A DNA stretch of 64,000 bases from CBDDBH01 sp965225625 (GCA_965225625.1 CBDDBH010000032.1:310001-374000); one strand, 5' to 3'; counted from the stretch's first letter, positions 42,415 to 52,290 are shown. Translations and numbers: made by a program. The notes: generated by a model not told the origin, from the sequence alone.

Positions 42415-43398
42415 TTACGTAAGATTTAACTGATCGTCGCGAATGTATCTGCCGACCGCCAGCCAAGATCCTCCGAGCCCAAGCAGTGCGCCGGTGGCCA
42501 CCAATATCGTGATGCTCGCAAGGTCCAGACCGTGGAAGGTGAAGTCTTTCTGATATAACCGCGCGAGTTCGCCGACGGGCTCTGTGAGCACCCAAAAACT
42601 GATATTGACCAACGCGGCAGCGACGAGGGCGCCGGCTGCTCCGAAAAGTGCGCCACTATACAAAAACGGTCGCCGCACAAAGCTTTTGGTGGCACCGAAC
42701 AAGCGGGCAATCTCAATCTCATCGCGGCGATTGAATACACCCACGCGGATCGTGTTACCGATAACCAATACAACCGCTAGTGCGAGCAACGCGCCCAGAA
42801 CGCCCACGGCCTTACGCGCCAATTCGGTCAATGCATGCAACCGCCGCACCCAATCGAGATCCAGTTGCGCTGTTTCCACGCCAGGTAGACTTGCGAGTTC
42901 GTCTCGCAATTGCTCCAGGCGCTCCGGAGATCCGCTGCGCTCCACTGGTTTGATAACCAAGGTATGGGGCAGCGGATTTCCTTCTATAGCCTTGAGCGCT
43001 TCGCCGAATCCCGACAATTCCTGATATTCGCGCAATGCGTCACTGCGGCTGATCAACCGAACCCGGTCGATATTTGCACGTTCCCGGAGCATGTCCGCGA
43101 GTTCGTGCGCCGTCGCTTCTTCGGTGTCCATCTTCAGGTAGAGCGAGATTTGCGCTCCGGTTTCCACGCCGACGCTGAGATTTGTCACATTGCCGAGCAA
43201 TACGAACAATCCGGTCGGCAATGCCAGGGTTATTCCGATGACGGCAACGGCAAGCAGGGAGATCGACGGTGTCCGAACCAATTGTCCAATGCTGTAAAAT
43301 AAGGCGCGCGCATGCGAACTCAACCAGGCGGTTAGTCGATCGGCTAGCCGTGGTTGCTCGCTGCCGGCGCGATTCACGCGTTCGAGCGGGCGATTCAA
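42415..43398 (-). CDS. ftsX: Cell division protein FtsX
   Basis: Membrane half of the FtsEX complex that activates peptidoglycan hydrolysis at the septum. The 327-residue protein has four helices: one after the basic N-terminus (SLLAVAVIGITLALPTGLFVL), then a periplasmic loop (about 75-190), and three at the C-terminal end. The coupling segment NRRDEIEIARLFGATKSFV near 225 faces FtsE. Its start overlaps the ftsE stop (ATGA). Followed by rpoH after 123 bp. Confidence 0.95.
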   Translation of the reverse strand: MNRPLERVNRAGSEQPRLADRLTAWLSSHARALFYSIGQLVRTPSISLLAVAVIGITLALPTGLFVLLGNVTNLSVGVETGAQISLYLKMDTEEATAHELADMLRERANIDRVRLISRSDALREYQELSGFGEALKAIEGNPLPHTLVIKPVERSGSPERLEQLRDELASLPGVETAQLDLDWVRRLHALTELARKAVGVLGALLALAVVLVIGNTIRVGVFNRRDEIEIARLFGATKSFVRRPFLYSGALFGAAGALVAAALVNISFWVLTEPVGELARLYQKDFTFHGLDLASITILVATGALLGLGGSWLAVGRYIRDDQLNLT

Positions 43399-44069
43399 TT
43401 CAATCCACCCGCCGTCGATGTGACTATTTCCCCACCGTTCAATTGCAAGTTGCGATGTTTGAATTGCCGTAATAAGTCGATGTCGTGGCTGGCGATGACG
43501 ACGGTTACGCCGACCTGGTTGAAGCGTTCGAACAATTCCATGATTTCTCGGGAAAGATCTGGATCCAGGTTTCCGGTGGGCTCGTCGGCCAGCAAAATGG
43601 TTGGCCGATTAACCACCGCTCGAGCTATACCGACGCGTTGCTGCTCGCCACTTGATAACGTGACGGGGCGTTGCGCCTCTTTGCTTAACAATCCAACACG
43701 ATCCAGTGCCGCGCGTACGCGACGGATAATCTCCTGGCGTCGATAACCGGCAATTACCAACGGCAGTGCGACGTTATCAAAGACCGTGCGGTCGAGAAGC
43801 AGGCGATGATCCTGGAATATGCAGCCGACTTTGCGTCGGAAGTAGGGGATCTTGGATTTTGAAATTCTTTCCAGATTTTGGCCGTCGACAACGATTTGCC
43901 CGCGCGTATGCCGTTCAATCAGCGCGATTAGTCGCAATAAAGTGCTTTTGCCGGCCCCGGAGTGACCAGTTACAAACACGAGTTCGCCCGGTTTGATATG
44001 TAGATCTACGCGGTGCAACGCCTCATGACGCCCGGGATAAACCTTGTAGACGTCATTGAACTGAATCAT
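43395..44069 (-). CDS. ftsE: Cell division ATP-binding protein FtsE
   Basis: ABC-type ATPase of FtsEX. The 224-residue protein contains Walker A GHSGAGKSTLLRLI, Q-loop in CIFQDHRLLLDRT, signature LSSGEQQRVGIARA, Walker B ILLADEPTGNLDPD and the switch histidine in VVIASHDIDL. It starts 26 bp after ftsY and is coupled to ftsX, in the conserved ftsY-ftsE-ftsX-rpoH order. Confidence 0.97.
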   Translation of the reverse strand: MIQFNDVYKVYPGRHEALHRVDLHIKPGELVFVTGHSGAGKSTLLRLIALIERHTRGQIVVDGQNLERISKSKIPYFRRKVGCIFQDHRLLLDRTVFDNVALPLVIAGYRRQEIIRRVRAALDRVGLLSKEAQRPVTLSSGEQQRVGIARAVVNRPTILLADEPTGNLDPDLSREIMELFERFNQVGVTVVIASHDIDLLRQFKHRNLQLNGGEIVTSTAGGLN

Positions 44070-44095
44070 TGTCTCGGCACCGTTGCAAGCGCTTG

Positions 44096-45001
44096 TCAGC
44101 TCCGCGCGAGTAACGCGTCGACGAATTCCTGGGCATCAAACGGCAGCAGGTCCGCCGCGTCCTCACCGACGCCAATGAATCTCACCGGCAAACCGAGTTC
44201 CGATGCGAGCGCAACAACCGTGCCGCCTTTGGCATTGCCGTCCAGCTTGGTTAGGACGATTCCGTTGACTCCGATGATATTGTGGAACTCGCGAGCCTGG
44301 GCTAGCGCATTCTGGCCGGTGGTCGCGTCGACGATCAGCAGTGTTTCATCGGGGGCATTGGCATCCTGTTTGGCCATCACCCGCTTTATCTTCTGCAATT
44401 CGCCCATCAAATTGCTCTGCGTATGAAGGCGACCTGCAGTGTCGGCAATAAGTATGTCTACGGTCTTTGCGCGGGCTGAATGTAGCGCATCGAAAATAAC
44501 CGAGGCAGAATCGGCGCCGTTCCCCTGGGCAATCACTGGCACACCGTTGCGCTCACCCCAGGTCTGCAGTTGCTCCACCGCGGCCGCGCGGAAAGTATCA
44601 CCAGCGGCCAGCAGAACAGAATAGCCGCTTGCTTTGAAATGTTTGGCGAGTTTGGCGATGGTGGTCGTTTTACCCACGCCATTGATGCCTACCGTCAATA
44701 TACTAAAGGTGCGGGTGGGGTCGCTTGGTATTTCTAAGGGAATCGCGACTGGGCGCAATATGGCAAGTAACTCGCGACGCATGAGTGAGACGATTTCGCT
44801 CTGATCGGTTTGCCCCTGCCGCTTGACGCTTTCAATAATGCGGCCGGTTGCCTTCACCCCGAGATCGGCTGTCAGCAATAGCTCCTCGATTCCATCAAGG
44901 GTTTGTGCATCAATTTTGGCGCGACCGGGCACCAGCCGCCCGAGCCCGTTCAATAGCGATTCGCTGGAACGCTTGATGCGCTTTTTCAGGCGTTCAAACA
45001 T
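44096..45001 (-). CDS. ftsY: Signal recognition particle receptor FtsY
   Basis: Docks ribosome-SRP complexes at the membrane. The 301-residue protein has an NG domain with GINGVGKTTTIAKLA (G1), DTAGRLHTQSNL (G3), TKLDGNAKGG (G4) and the closing GVGEDAADLLPFD. The long acidic N-terminal A domain found in E. coli FtsY is missing; the protein begins with a short basic amphipathic helix (MFERLKKRIKRSSESL), as in many gammaproteobacteria. Divergent from the M16 peptidase gene. Confidence 0.96.
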   Translation of the reverse strand: MFERLKKRIKRSSESLLNGLGRLVPGRAKIDAQTLDGIEELLLTADLGVKATGRIIESVKRQGQTDQSEIVSLMRRELLAILRPVAIPLEIPSDPTRTFSILTVGINGVGKTTTIAKLAKHFKASGYSVLLAAGDTFRAAAVEQLQTWGERNGVPVIAQGNGADSASVIFDALHSARAKTVDILIADTAGRLHTQSNLMGELQKIKRVMAKQDANAPDETLLIVDATTGQNALAQAREFHNIIGVNGIVLTKLDGNAKGGTVVALASELGLPVRFIGVGEDAADLLPFDAQEFVDALLARS

Positions 45002-45105
45002 GTTCAGCCATGGATTTTTCCATGCGCAAGGTTGTTAACAGATCCGGTTGACAGTTGAATTGCAGAAGCGCTGATCGGCAGTTTTCGTTATCCTAACATC
45101 CACCC

Positions 45106-46512
45106 ATGACAGCTGAAACGATCTCTTACCGCCAGCGCGCGACGAAGCAAAAACGTTGCCACGGCCAATGCGCGGCATTATTAGCGCTAGCCGCATATGT
45201 TATCCCCGCAATAAGCCCGGCGGCCCCTGGGCCCAGCGAGACGGTGCTCGACAATGGCCTTAAACTAATAATGCTCGAGGACCGTCTCGCACCCGTTGTC
45301 GTCGTGCAGCTTTGGTACAAGGTCGGATCCAGCTATGAACACGACGGTATAACGGGGATCTCGCACGCGCTCGAACATATGATGTTCAAGGGCACGCATC
45401 GCCATGGGCAAGGTGAATTTTCGCGTATCGTGGCGCTTAACGGTGGCCGACAAAACGCTTTCACCGGCGCAGATTACACGGGTTATTACCAAGAATTCGA
45501 ACGCAGCCGTGTGCCTGTGAGCTTCGCCCTTGAGGCTGACCGCATGCAGAACCTGTTGCTCGACGAGCACGAATTCAGTAAGGAAATCCAAGTCGTCATG
45601 GAGGAACGGCGGCTGCGCACCGATGACCGACCTCTGGGTCGGCTTCGTGAGCTCACTAACGCCGTGGCTTTTCAAACCAGCCCCTACCGGCAACCCGTAA
45701 TCGGCTGGATGACAGATCTGCAGCAGCTAAACGTTGGCGCGTTGCGCGATTGGTACTCGCAATGGTATGCACCGAATAATGCGGTAGTCGTGGTCGTTGG
45801 CGACATCGACAAAAGTGCCGTTGCGCGCCAGGCGCGCCAGCACTTTGGCCCGATTGCGGCGCGCCCGGTGCCACGCCCACGCGCTAACCGCGAGGTACCC
45901 CAATACGGTGAAAAGCGCGCGCTAATTATCGAGCCCAGCGCGGTTCCACATTTAGTAGCGAGCTTCAAGGCACCGAGTCTGCGAATTGCGCTACTGGACG
46001 ACGATATCCCCGATTGGCATCCGTACGCACTGGAACTACTCAAAGAAGTTCTCGGTGATGCTGAAACCGGACTTTTAGTGCGTAGCTTGGTGCGCACCGA
46101 GCAGTTAGCGGCGGAGCTGCAGATCGATTTCGACCTCTACCACCGACTGGACGCGTTGTTCACCGTCGCGGCGATACCCTCCCCTGATCAGACGTTATCA
46201 GATTTCGAAACACGTCTGTTAAAGGCCCTGCGCATGCAAATTGCGACCGGTTTCGACGTCACGGCGCTCAGACGGGCAAAAATCCGCCTGCGGGCAAAGC
46301 AAATATATCAGCGTGACTCATTGTCATTTCAGGCTTTTCAGCTCGGTCTGTTGGAGACAGTAGGGGTTGGATGGCGTGCTCGCGGAAGCTACTTGCCTGC
46401 AATTGATGCGGTCACAACTGAGCAATTACAGGACGTGGCGCGGGCGTATTTGACTGCCAGCACAATGACGATAACGTTGCTGGATCCCGGGCACGACGAT
46501 GCCACGAATTAG
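45106..46512 (+). CDS. M16-family zinc peptidase, catalytic subunit
   Basis: A 468-residue periplasmic peptidase with an N-terminal signal (to about residue 40). The inverted zinc motif HALEH (H87, E90, H91) is intact, with the downstream glutamate region EIQVVMEERRLRTDD supplying the third ligand. Two M16 domains follow (DLQQLNVGALRDWYSQWYAPNN; AKIRLRAKQIYQ). It overlaps the next gene by 14 bp, which encodes the non-catalytic partner, as in the paired M16 genes near ftsY-rsmD in pseudomonads. Substrate unknown. Confidence 0.9.
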   Translation: MTAETISYRQRATKQKRCHGQCAALLALAAYVIPAISPAAPGPSETVLDNGLKLIMLEDRLAPVVVVQLWYKVGSSYEHDGITGISHALEHMMFKGTHRHGQGEFSRIVALNGGRQNAFTGADYTGYYQEFERSRVPVSFALEADRMQNLLLDEHEFSKEIQVVMEERRLRTDDRPLGRLRELTNAVAFQTSPYRQPVIGWMTDLQQLNVGALRDWYSQWYAPNNAVVVVVGDIDKSAVARQARQHFGPIAARPVPRPRANREVPQYGEKRALIIEPSAVPHLVASFKAPSLRIALLDDDIPDWHPYALELLKEVLGDAETGLLVRSLVRTEQLAAELQIDFDLYHRLDALFTVAAIPSPDQTLSDFETRLLKALRMQIATGFDVTALRRAKIRLRAKQIYQRDSLSFQAFQLGLLETVGVGWRARGSYLPAIDAVTTEQLQDVARAYLTASTMTITLLDPGHDDATN

Positions 46513-47836
46513 CCAAGGCGAGCGCGCACCACTGCTGTGCCGACTATCGGCAGCCATGATGATCGCTGGTTGTTTTGGCTCGGTCTGCGCCGCGCAGATA
46601 GAACATTGGCAGACCGAAAACGGCGCACGCGTTTTTTTCCTCGCTGCCCCTGAAGTGCCGATGGTCGATGTGCGAATCGTGTTCGACGCCGGCAGCGCGC
46701 GTGACGGCAATCATCCCGGCGTCGCCGCTCTCACCAATGCGCTGCTGATAGAGGGAGCGGATGGACTCAGTGGCGAGCAATTGCGTGACCGCGTGGCTGA
46801 TTTGGGGGCGCAGTATCGACACAGTGTTGATCGAGATAAAGCATGGGTCGGGGCGCGCTTACTGAGCGATGAGGACAGCCGCCAGCGGCTAACGACTGTC
46901 CTGTCGACATTACTCGCCAAACCCGACTTTTTACCTGAGGTCTTCGTCCGAGAGCAAACCCGTCAGCTACAAGCTATTCGGGAACGCAGCCAATCGCTGC
47001 GCAATGTTGCACAAGATGCTTTCTACGCGACTGCGTATGAGGGTCATCCCTACGCTACCCCGGCGTTGGGAACGCAAACAACTTTAACCGCAGTTACGCG
47101 GGTGGATGTGGAGTTATTTCACGCGCGTTATTACACCGCCCGAAATGCGGTGATCGCGATCATTGGGGACCTGACGCAGTCCGATGCGCGGGACATGGCA
47201 GCAGGCGTTAGCAAGGATCTGCCGGCGGGTGAACCGACTGCGGCGTTGCCGCCGGCGGTTTCAACACTTGCGCGCCAGCGCGCTACTGTAAAACAATCTG
47301 CGCAGACGCATGTGTGGCTAGGCCTGCCGGTAATGTCTTACGGTGATCCGGACTATTTCGCGTTATACGTCGGCAACCATATGCTCGGCGGCGCCGGATT
47401 GGTGTCACGTTTGTTCAAGGTGATACGCGAGGAGCGCGGTTTGGCGTACTCCGCGTACAGCTTCTTCGCCCCGCTTCGCGCCGCAGGGCCATTTGTCGCC
47501 GGCCTGCAGACTCGCAACGACCAGCTCGGCGGCGCGCTGGAACTATTGCGCGCTACGATTGGGGACTTCGTGCGCAAGGGACCTGATCCTGAGGAACTCG
47601 AAAGCGCCAAACAGAACATCGTCAGCGGTTTTCCGCTGCGCGTGGACAGCAACGGTAAAAAACTGGAGCAGCTCGTCACCATAGGGTTTTTCGGATTGCC
47701 GTTGGATTACCTGGAAACCTTTTCGGCGCGTGTCGAAAAGGTTACCCAAGAGCAAGTTCGTGACGCGTTCAAGCGGCGGGTTAGACTCGAACAAATGGTG
47801 TTGGTTACCGTGGGTAGTGCCGCGGTAAGCGAATAG
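46499..47836 (+). CDS. M16-family protein, non-catalytic subunit
   Basis: A 445-residue homologue of the preceding peptidase, with its own signal peptide (cleavage probably near CAAQ, about residue 32). At the place of the zinc motif it has ALTNALLIEG, so H-x-x-E-H is lost and it cannot bind zinc in the usual way. The C-terminal domain keeps substrate-binding features (RLFKVIREERGLAYSAYS). Such active/inactive pairs form heterodimers. Overlaps the start of rsmD by one base (TAGTG). Confidence 0.9.
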   Translation: MPRISQGERAPLLCRLSAAMMIAGCFGSVCAAQIEHWQTENGARVFFLAAPEVPMVDVRIVFDAGSARDGNHPGVAALTNALLIEGADGLSGEQLRDRVADLGAQYRHSVDRDKAWVGARLLSDEDSRQRLTTVLSTLLAKPDFLPEVFVREQTRQLQAIRERSQSLRNVAQDAFYATAYEGHPYATPALGTQTTLTAVTRVDVELFHARYYTARNAVIAIIGDLTQSDARDMAAGVSKDLPAGEPTAALPPAVSTLARQRATVKQSAQTHVWLGLPVMSYGDPDYFALYVGNHMLGGAGLVSRLFKVIREERGLAYSAYSFFAPLRAAGPFVAGLQTRNDQLGGALELLRATIGDFVRKGPDPEELESAKQNIVSGFPLRVDSNGKKLEQLVTIGFFGLPLDYLETFSARVEKVTQEQVRDAFKRRVRLEQMVLVTVGSAAVSE

Positions 47837-48423
47837 TGCCCAGACGCCGCGACCGCGAGCCGGGCTTTGTTCGGATAATCGGCGGCCAGTGGCGTCGACA
47901 ACGCTTGCCGGTTCCGCCAGTGGCTGGGCTGCGGCCTACCGCAGACAGAGTCCGGGAAACACTTTTCAATTGGTTACAAACGGATATGCACGGCGCGCAT
48001 TGTCTTGATCTATTTGCCGGTAGCGGCGCCTTGGGTTTCGAGGCGGCCTCGCGAGGTGCGGCCAAAGTGGTGTTGATCGATACGGACGGCGAGGTAGTAT
48101 CCGCGTTACGGGCGAGCGCACAACACTTGGCTGCCGCACAGATCCAGATTATCCAGGCCGATGCAATGCAATGGCTCGCCAGGCCGCAGGCGCAATTCGA
48201 TATTGTCTTTGTCGATCCGCCGTTTGCTTCCGAAATTCAGGAGAACGCCTGCGCCGCGTTGGCGGTTGGCGGGTGGCTCACACCGCGCGGGCGGGTATAT
48301 TTGGAGTATCCCGCAGGTCTGGCAGTCACAATGCCCGCAGATTGGCAAATAACGCACCAACAACGCGCCGGGAGAGTAGGATTTGCGCTCGCGCAACGCA
48401 GCGACCAACAGGGAAACAGTTAA
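47836..48423 (+). CDS. rsmD: 16S rRNA (guanine-966-N2)-methyltransferase RsmD
   Basis: Methylates G966 of 16S rRNA. The 195-residue protein opens IIGGQWRRQRLPVPPVAGLRPTADR-like, has the SAM site LDLFAGSGALGFEAASRG near 56 and the catalytic motif VFVDPPF near 133. Start is GTG at 47836, overlapping the M16 stop. Its TAA overlaps the coaD ATG by one base. Confidence 0.94.
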   Translation: MPRRRDREPGFVRIIGGQWRRQRLPVPPVAGLRPTADRVRETLFNWLQTDMHGAHCLDLFAGSGALGFEAASRGAAKVVLIDTDGEVVSALRASAQHLAAAQIQIIQADAMQWLARPQAQFDIVFVDPPFASEIQENACAALAVGGWLTPRGRVYLEYPAGLAVTMPADWQITHQQRAGRVGFALAQRSDQQGNS

Positions 48424-48902
48424 TGAATGGAACGATAGTCTACCCAGGGACCTTTGACCCGATTACCAACGGTCATACCGACATCGTCGCCCGCGCCGCG
48501 CGCATTTTTGATCGGGTGATTGTTGCCATTGCCGGCAGCGAGGGCAAGAACACGGCATTTTCCGCGGATGAACGGGTCAGGCTGGCCGCCGACGTGCTGG
48601 GGGAGATAAACAACGCCGAGGCAAAGCGCTTCGACGGTTTATTGGCCGATTTCGCTCGCATGGAGGGTGCGACGTTGCTGTTGCGGGGGCTACGTGCGGT
48701 CTCTGATTTCGAGTACGAGTTTCAAATGGCCAGCATGAACCGGCATTTGATCGCTGAAGCGGATACGATTTTCCTGACATCGGCGGAACAACACAGCTAC
48801 ATCTCGTCCAGTTTAGTGCGGGAGATAGCGACGCTGGGGGGCGACGTTAGTGAGTTTGTGCACCCGAAGGTGCTTGTTGCGTTACGCCAACGGCTGGGTT
48901 GA
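48423..48902 (+). CDS. coaD: Phosphopantetheine adenylyltransferase
   Basis: Fourth step of CoA synthesis, forming dephospho-CoA from phosphopantetheine and ATP. The 159-residue protein begins MNGTIVYPGTFDPITNGHTD, with the T15-N-G-H18 version of the nucleotidyl-transferase HxGH motif, and ends with the substrate region EQHSYISSSLVREIATLGGD. The start overlaps rsmD (TAATG); an in-frame longer reading from 48171 lies inside rsmD and is rejected. The ferredoxin gene often found after coaD is absent. Confidence 0.97.
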   Translation: MNGTIVYPGTFDPITNGHTDIVARAARIFDRVIVAIAGSEGKNTAFSADERVRLAADVLGEINNAEAKRFDGLLADFARMEGATLLLRGLRAVSDFEYEFQMASMNRHLIAEADTIFLTSAEQHSYISSSLVREIATLGGDVSEFVHPKVLVALRQRLG

Positions 48903-48955
48903 AGAATGCTGACCCGCGCAAGTTTTATAGCTATGCCCAAAAAGGATATTAATCG

Positions 48956-50659
48956 ATGACGCTCACAAAGATACCCACAACGACGGCACAGATCTGCTTC
49001 CTGTTTTGCCTGATGAGTGTGGCGGTGCCTGCCAGCGAGCCGGCGCAGCTTCCGCGCGCCGCTATCGCCAGTGCCCATCCGCTCGCCAGCGCCGCCGGTG
49101 CCGAGATTATCGCGTCGGGGGGCAACGCGTTCGATGCTGCCATTGCTGTGTCTGCAACGCTGGCGGTGGTGGAACCTTACAGTTCGGGCATTGGCGGTGG
49201 CGGATTTTGGTTGCTGCACCGGGCTGCCGATGCCCAGCAAAGCATGATCGACGGTCGTGAAAAAGCGCCCGCGGCGGCAACCCGTGACATGTATCTCGAC
49301 GCTGACGGTGAGCTTGTACGTGATTCATCGTTAAATGGGCCGCTCGCTGCGGGTATTCCCGGATTAATCGCTGGTCTGGAATATCTGGCCACGAATTACG
49401 GGCGGTTGCCGCTGGCGGATAGTCTGGCGCCGGCGATCAGGCTGGCTAGTGAGGGGTTCGCGATTGGCAAGCGCTACAGTTTGTTGGCCGGATATCGTTT
49501 GCGCGCTTTGCAGGCGAGCCCGGCGGCGGCGGCGGTTTTTTTGCACAATAACGATGTCCCGGAACCCGGGTTCGTCGTGCGCCAACCGGATCTCGCCGCC
49601 ACGCTGGAACGCGTTGCTAAACAGGGTGCAAAAGGTTTTTACGCTGGCGACATCGCGCAATTACTCGTAACCGGCGTGCGTGAAGCAGGAGGGATCTGGA
49701 CGTTGCAGGATTTGGCGGATTATAAGATCGTCGAACGTGAACCGATTATCGGCCATTACCGCGATATAAGAATCGTTACGGTGCCACCGCCATCCTCAGG
49801 CGGTGTGGTACTCATGCAGGCGTTGAACATCCTGGAGGGGTTTGAGTTCAACGAGCTAGACTCTGCGACGCGACGCCATGTGACCATCGAGGCAATGCGC
49901 CGATCCTATCGGGATCGAGCGGAGTTTCTCGGCGACTCAGATTTTGTCGATGTCCCCATCAAGGCCCTGACAGACAAGGGTTATGCGGCGGAGCAACGTA
50001 CGTCTATCAAGTTGGCACAAGCCACGCCAAGCGACACGCTCCCGGGTTTGGGCGAGGAGCCGGAGAAAGGCCGCGATACCACACACTTTTCCATCATCGA
50101 CCGGGCAGGTAATCGCGTGGCCGGAACTTTGAGTATCAATATCCCGTTCGGCGCTGCGTTCGTGCCGGCCGGAACGGGCGTCCTGCTTAACGATGAAATG
50201 GATGATTTCTCAGCGCGTCCCATGACCCCCAATGCCTATGGCCTGGTCGGATTGCACGCCAACTCCATCGCACCAGGTAAGCGGCCGCTGTCGAGCATGA
50301 CGCCGACATTCGTAGAAACCAACGACAGAATTGCAATTCTCGGCACGCCCGGCGGCAGTCGCATCATCAGCATGGTGCTGTTGGGCATTCTCGATTTCGC
50401 GGCCGGCAATCCACCTGAGTCCTGGGTGGCCGTGAAACGTTTTCATCACCAATATCTGCCCGATCACGTGCAGTTCGAGAAGGGTGCATTCAATGAGGGC
50501 GAACGGGCGGATTTGACTGAACGTGGCCATACGCTGCGGGAAGTGTCCCGCAACTACGGTAACATGCACGCAATTCTATGGGACCGTAACAATGGTACCG
50601 TCACCGCAGCCAGCGATCCGCGTGGCGAAGGTGGCGTAGCCTACTATCCTGCGGATTAG
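48956..50659 (+). CDS. ggt: Gamma-glutamyltranspeptidase
   Basis: Periplasmic N-terminal nucleophile hydrolase that cleaves or transfers the gamma-glutamyl group of glutathione. The 567-residue precursor has a signal peptide (about 1-27), large-subunit segments NAFDAAIAVSATLAVVEP and IDGREKAP (the arginine that binds glutamate), and the autoprocessing site at T375 in GRDTTHFSIID. The small subunit contains GKRPLSSMTPT (catalytic SSM) and GTPGGSRI. Stop overlaps the convergent mutM stop by 4 bp. Confidence 0.95.
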   Translation: MTLTKIPTTTAQICFLFCLMSVAVPASEPAQLPRAAIASAHPLASAAGAEIIASGGNAFDAAIAVSATLAVVEPYSSGIGGGGFWLLHRAADAQQSMIDGREKAPAAATRDMYLDADGELVRDSSLNGPLAAGIPGLIAGLEYLATNYGRLPLADSLAPAIRLASEGFAIGKRYSLLAGYRLRALQASPAAAAVFLHNNDVPEPGFVVRQPDLAATLERVAKQGAKGFYAGDIAQLLVTGVREAGGIWTLQDLADYKIVEREPIIGHYRDIRIVTVPPPSSGGVVLMQALNILEGFEFNELDSATRRHVTIEAMRRSYRDRAEFLGDSDFVDVPIKALTDKGYAAEQRTSIKLAQATPSDTLPGLGEEPEKGRDTTHFSIIDRAGNRVAGTLSINIPFGAAFVPAGTGVLLNDEMDDFSARPMTPNAYGLVGLHANSIAPGKRPLSSMTPTFVETNDRIAILGTPGGSRIISMVLLGILDFAAGNPPESWVAVKRFHHQYLPDHVQFEKGAFNEGERADLTERGHTLREVSRNYGNMHAILWDRNNGTVTAASDPRGEGGVAYYPAD

Positions 50660-51468
50660 CGCTGGCAGCTGGGGCAGTAATAGCTCGCGCGTTGGCTTAG
50701 CACCCGCCTGCGGATCGGCTGGCCGCAGTTTCGGCACGGCGCATCGGCGCGGTCATACACCTGTAGTTCTTGGCGAAAATAACCTGGGCTGCCGTCGCTT
50801 GCGACGAAATCTCGTAGTGTAGTGCCACCGCGTACGATAGCGGCGTCGAGAACAGCGATGATTGCCTGCGCAAGGCGCACGTAACGGGCTTTACTGATAC
50901 GACCTGCGTGTCTCCCGGGGTGAATGCCGGCGGCGAACAATGATTCACTTGCATAGATATTGCCGACGCCGACCACGGTTTTGGCATCCATAATGAAGCT
51001 TTTCACGGTCGCCTTTCTGCCCTGGGAGCGCTGGTGCAAGTAGTTTCCGCTAAATTCCTCGTCCCAGGGTTCTGGGCCCAGATGCACTAGCAAAAAGTGT
51101 CTGTCAGGCGCCGCGGTCCAATGCACGCTGCCGAAACGGCGCGGATCGCGTAACCGCAGGCACTTGCCGTTGGTCAATACGATGTCCAGGTGATCGTGCT
51201 TGGCCACTGGCGAGGTCGTCGGCAATATGCGCAAACTGCCTGACATGCCCAAATGCAGGATCAAGCAACCGGTGTTCGTATACAGCAGCAGGTATTTGGC
51301 ACGCCGTTCGACGCGGTGAAACGTATGTCCCAACAAGCGTTGACGCAGGTTGCGTGGCACCGGCCAACGCAAACGCCGATCACGCACGACGACATCGCAG
51401 ACCTGCGCACCAAGCAGATGCGGCGCAATCCCGCGCCGGGTGGTCTCAACCTCAGGTAACTCAGGCAT
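50656..51468 (-). CDS. mutM: Formamidopyrimidine-DNA glycosylase (Fpg)
   Basis: Excises 8-oxoguanine and nicks the abasic site. The 270-residue protein starts MPELPEVETTRRG, with catalytic P2 and E3 after Met removal, then the strand K57-region RRAKYLLL, the H2TH segment VGVGNIYASESLF and the C-terminal zinc finger CRNCGQPI ... YYCPSCQR (four cysteines). The ATG at 51468 is fixed by the catalytic proline; 29 extra in-frame residues upstream are excluded. It is the last gene after the ABC/DUF4340 run and converges with ggt. Confidence 0.97.
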   Translation of the reverse strand: MPELPEVETTRRGIAPHLLGAQVCDVVVRDRRLRWPVPRNLRQRLLGHTFHRVERRAKYLLLYTNTGCLILHLGMSGSLRILPTTSPVAKHDHLDIVLTNGKCLRLRDPRRFGSVHWTAAPDRHFLLVHLGPEPWDEEFSGNYLHQRSQGRKATVKSFIMDAKTVVGVGNIYASESLFAAGIHPGRHAGRISKARYVRLAQAIIAVLDAAIVRGGTTLRDFVASDGSPGYFRQELQVYDRADAPCRNCGQPIRRRVLSQRASYYCPSCQR

Positions 51469-51493
51469 AGTGCACCCTGCCGGCAGCGCTAAC

Positions 51494-52276
51494 TCAGGAA
51501 TCGGTGCCCAGAAGTTGTGCCCGGGCCGCCGCCGGGAACACGTATTCGATACCAAGGTCAGCGCGTCCCAGAATCAGGGCGTCATCTGTAGCACGCAGGT
51601 AGAAGGTAATTCGCGGGCCGTTCGAAAACTCCACGTGTAGCGCCTCACCGGAAGGATTGCTGAGTGTCTGCACCCGCTCGGCAGTCGCACTGCGCCAACT
51701 TTCCAGCAATCTCGGATCGGCAACCGCAACCTGACGATTCTCGTGTATCAGCGCCGTTATGTGCAGATGCGAAGGGAGCAACGCCCGACTCGCGTAACCC
51801 GCGGGTTCGGCAATCAAGTGGTAATAGGCGGTATCGCGCAACAGATAAATCTTATCCCCCTGGAGCACGTAACGGCGCCCATTCAGCGGCTGGGTTGCGC
51901 CAAACCAAAACTCTGTGTCATTAATCGTCAAGCGAACACGAGGGCGGGTGAGCTCGAATCGATGTAGTTCTTCCGGTTGCGCTAGCAGTACGGTATCGCT
52001 GGAAGCATCAAGAAATCGCAACAGTTCGCTAACCTTCGCTTGATCGGCATCGCCTGCGAACGGTCCGTTTAATAACCACACATCAGCCGGTTTGGATAAC
52101 GACACAGTTTGCTGCGCTCGGCGTTCGATGAGGATGGAGTGTGGCGGCTGGTCCAGCAGTTCAAGCATTTGAAATCCGGCCGCTGGCGGTTTACCGGGCA
52201 CTGCAAAAAAACTGAGAGCCGCGAGCGCAACAACTATTAGCAACAGCGCAAGGTTAAGCCAGTATCGCGAGAGCAT
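51494..52276 (-). CDS. DUF4340 domain protein, ABC-exporter associated
   Basis: A 260-residue protein with a single N-terminal membrane helix (about 8-26, LALLLIVVALAALSFFAV) and a long periplasmic beta-rich domain, typical of DUF4340 proteins found next to Gld-like ABC transporters. The repeated-strand region around FELTRPRVRLTINDTEFWFG and GRRYVLQGDKIYLLRD is the family core. ATG at 52276 is preferred over the GTG at 52330, which would overlap the GldG-like gene; the ribosome site is weak. Role unknown; probably a periplasmic partner of the exporter. Confidence 0.8.
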   Translation of the reverse strand: MLSRYWLNLALLLIVVALAALSFFAVPGKPPAAGFQMLELLDQPPHSILIERRAQQTVSLSKPADVWLLNGPFAGDADQAKVSELLRFLDASSDTVLLAQPEELHRFELTRPRVRLTINDTEFWFGATQPLNGRRYVLQGDKIYLLRDTAYYHLIAEPAGYASRALLPSHLHITALIHENRQVAVADPRLLESWRSATAERVQTLSNPSGEALHVEFSNGPRITFYLRATDDALILGRADLGIEYVFPAAARAQLLGTDS

Positions 52277-52290
52277 CGGTGGAGCTGCGA

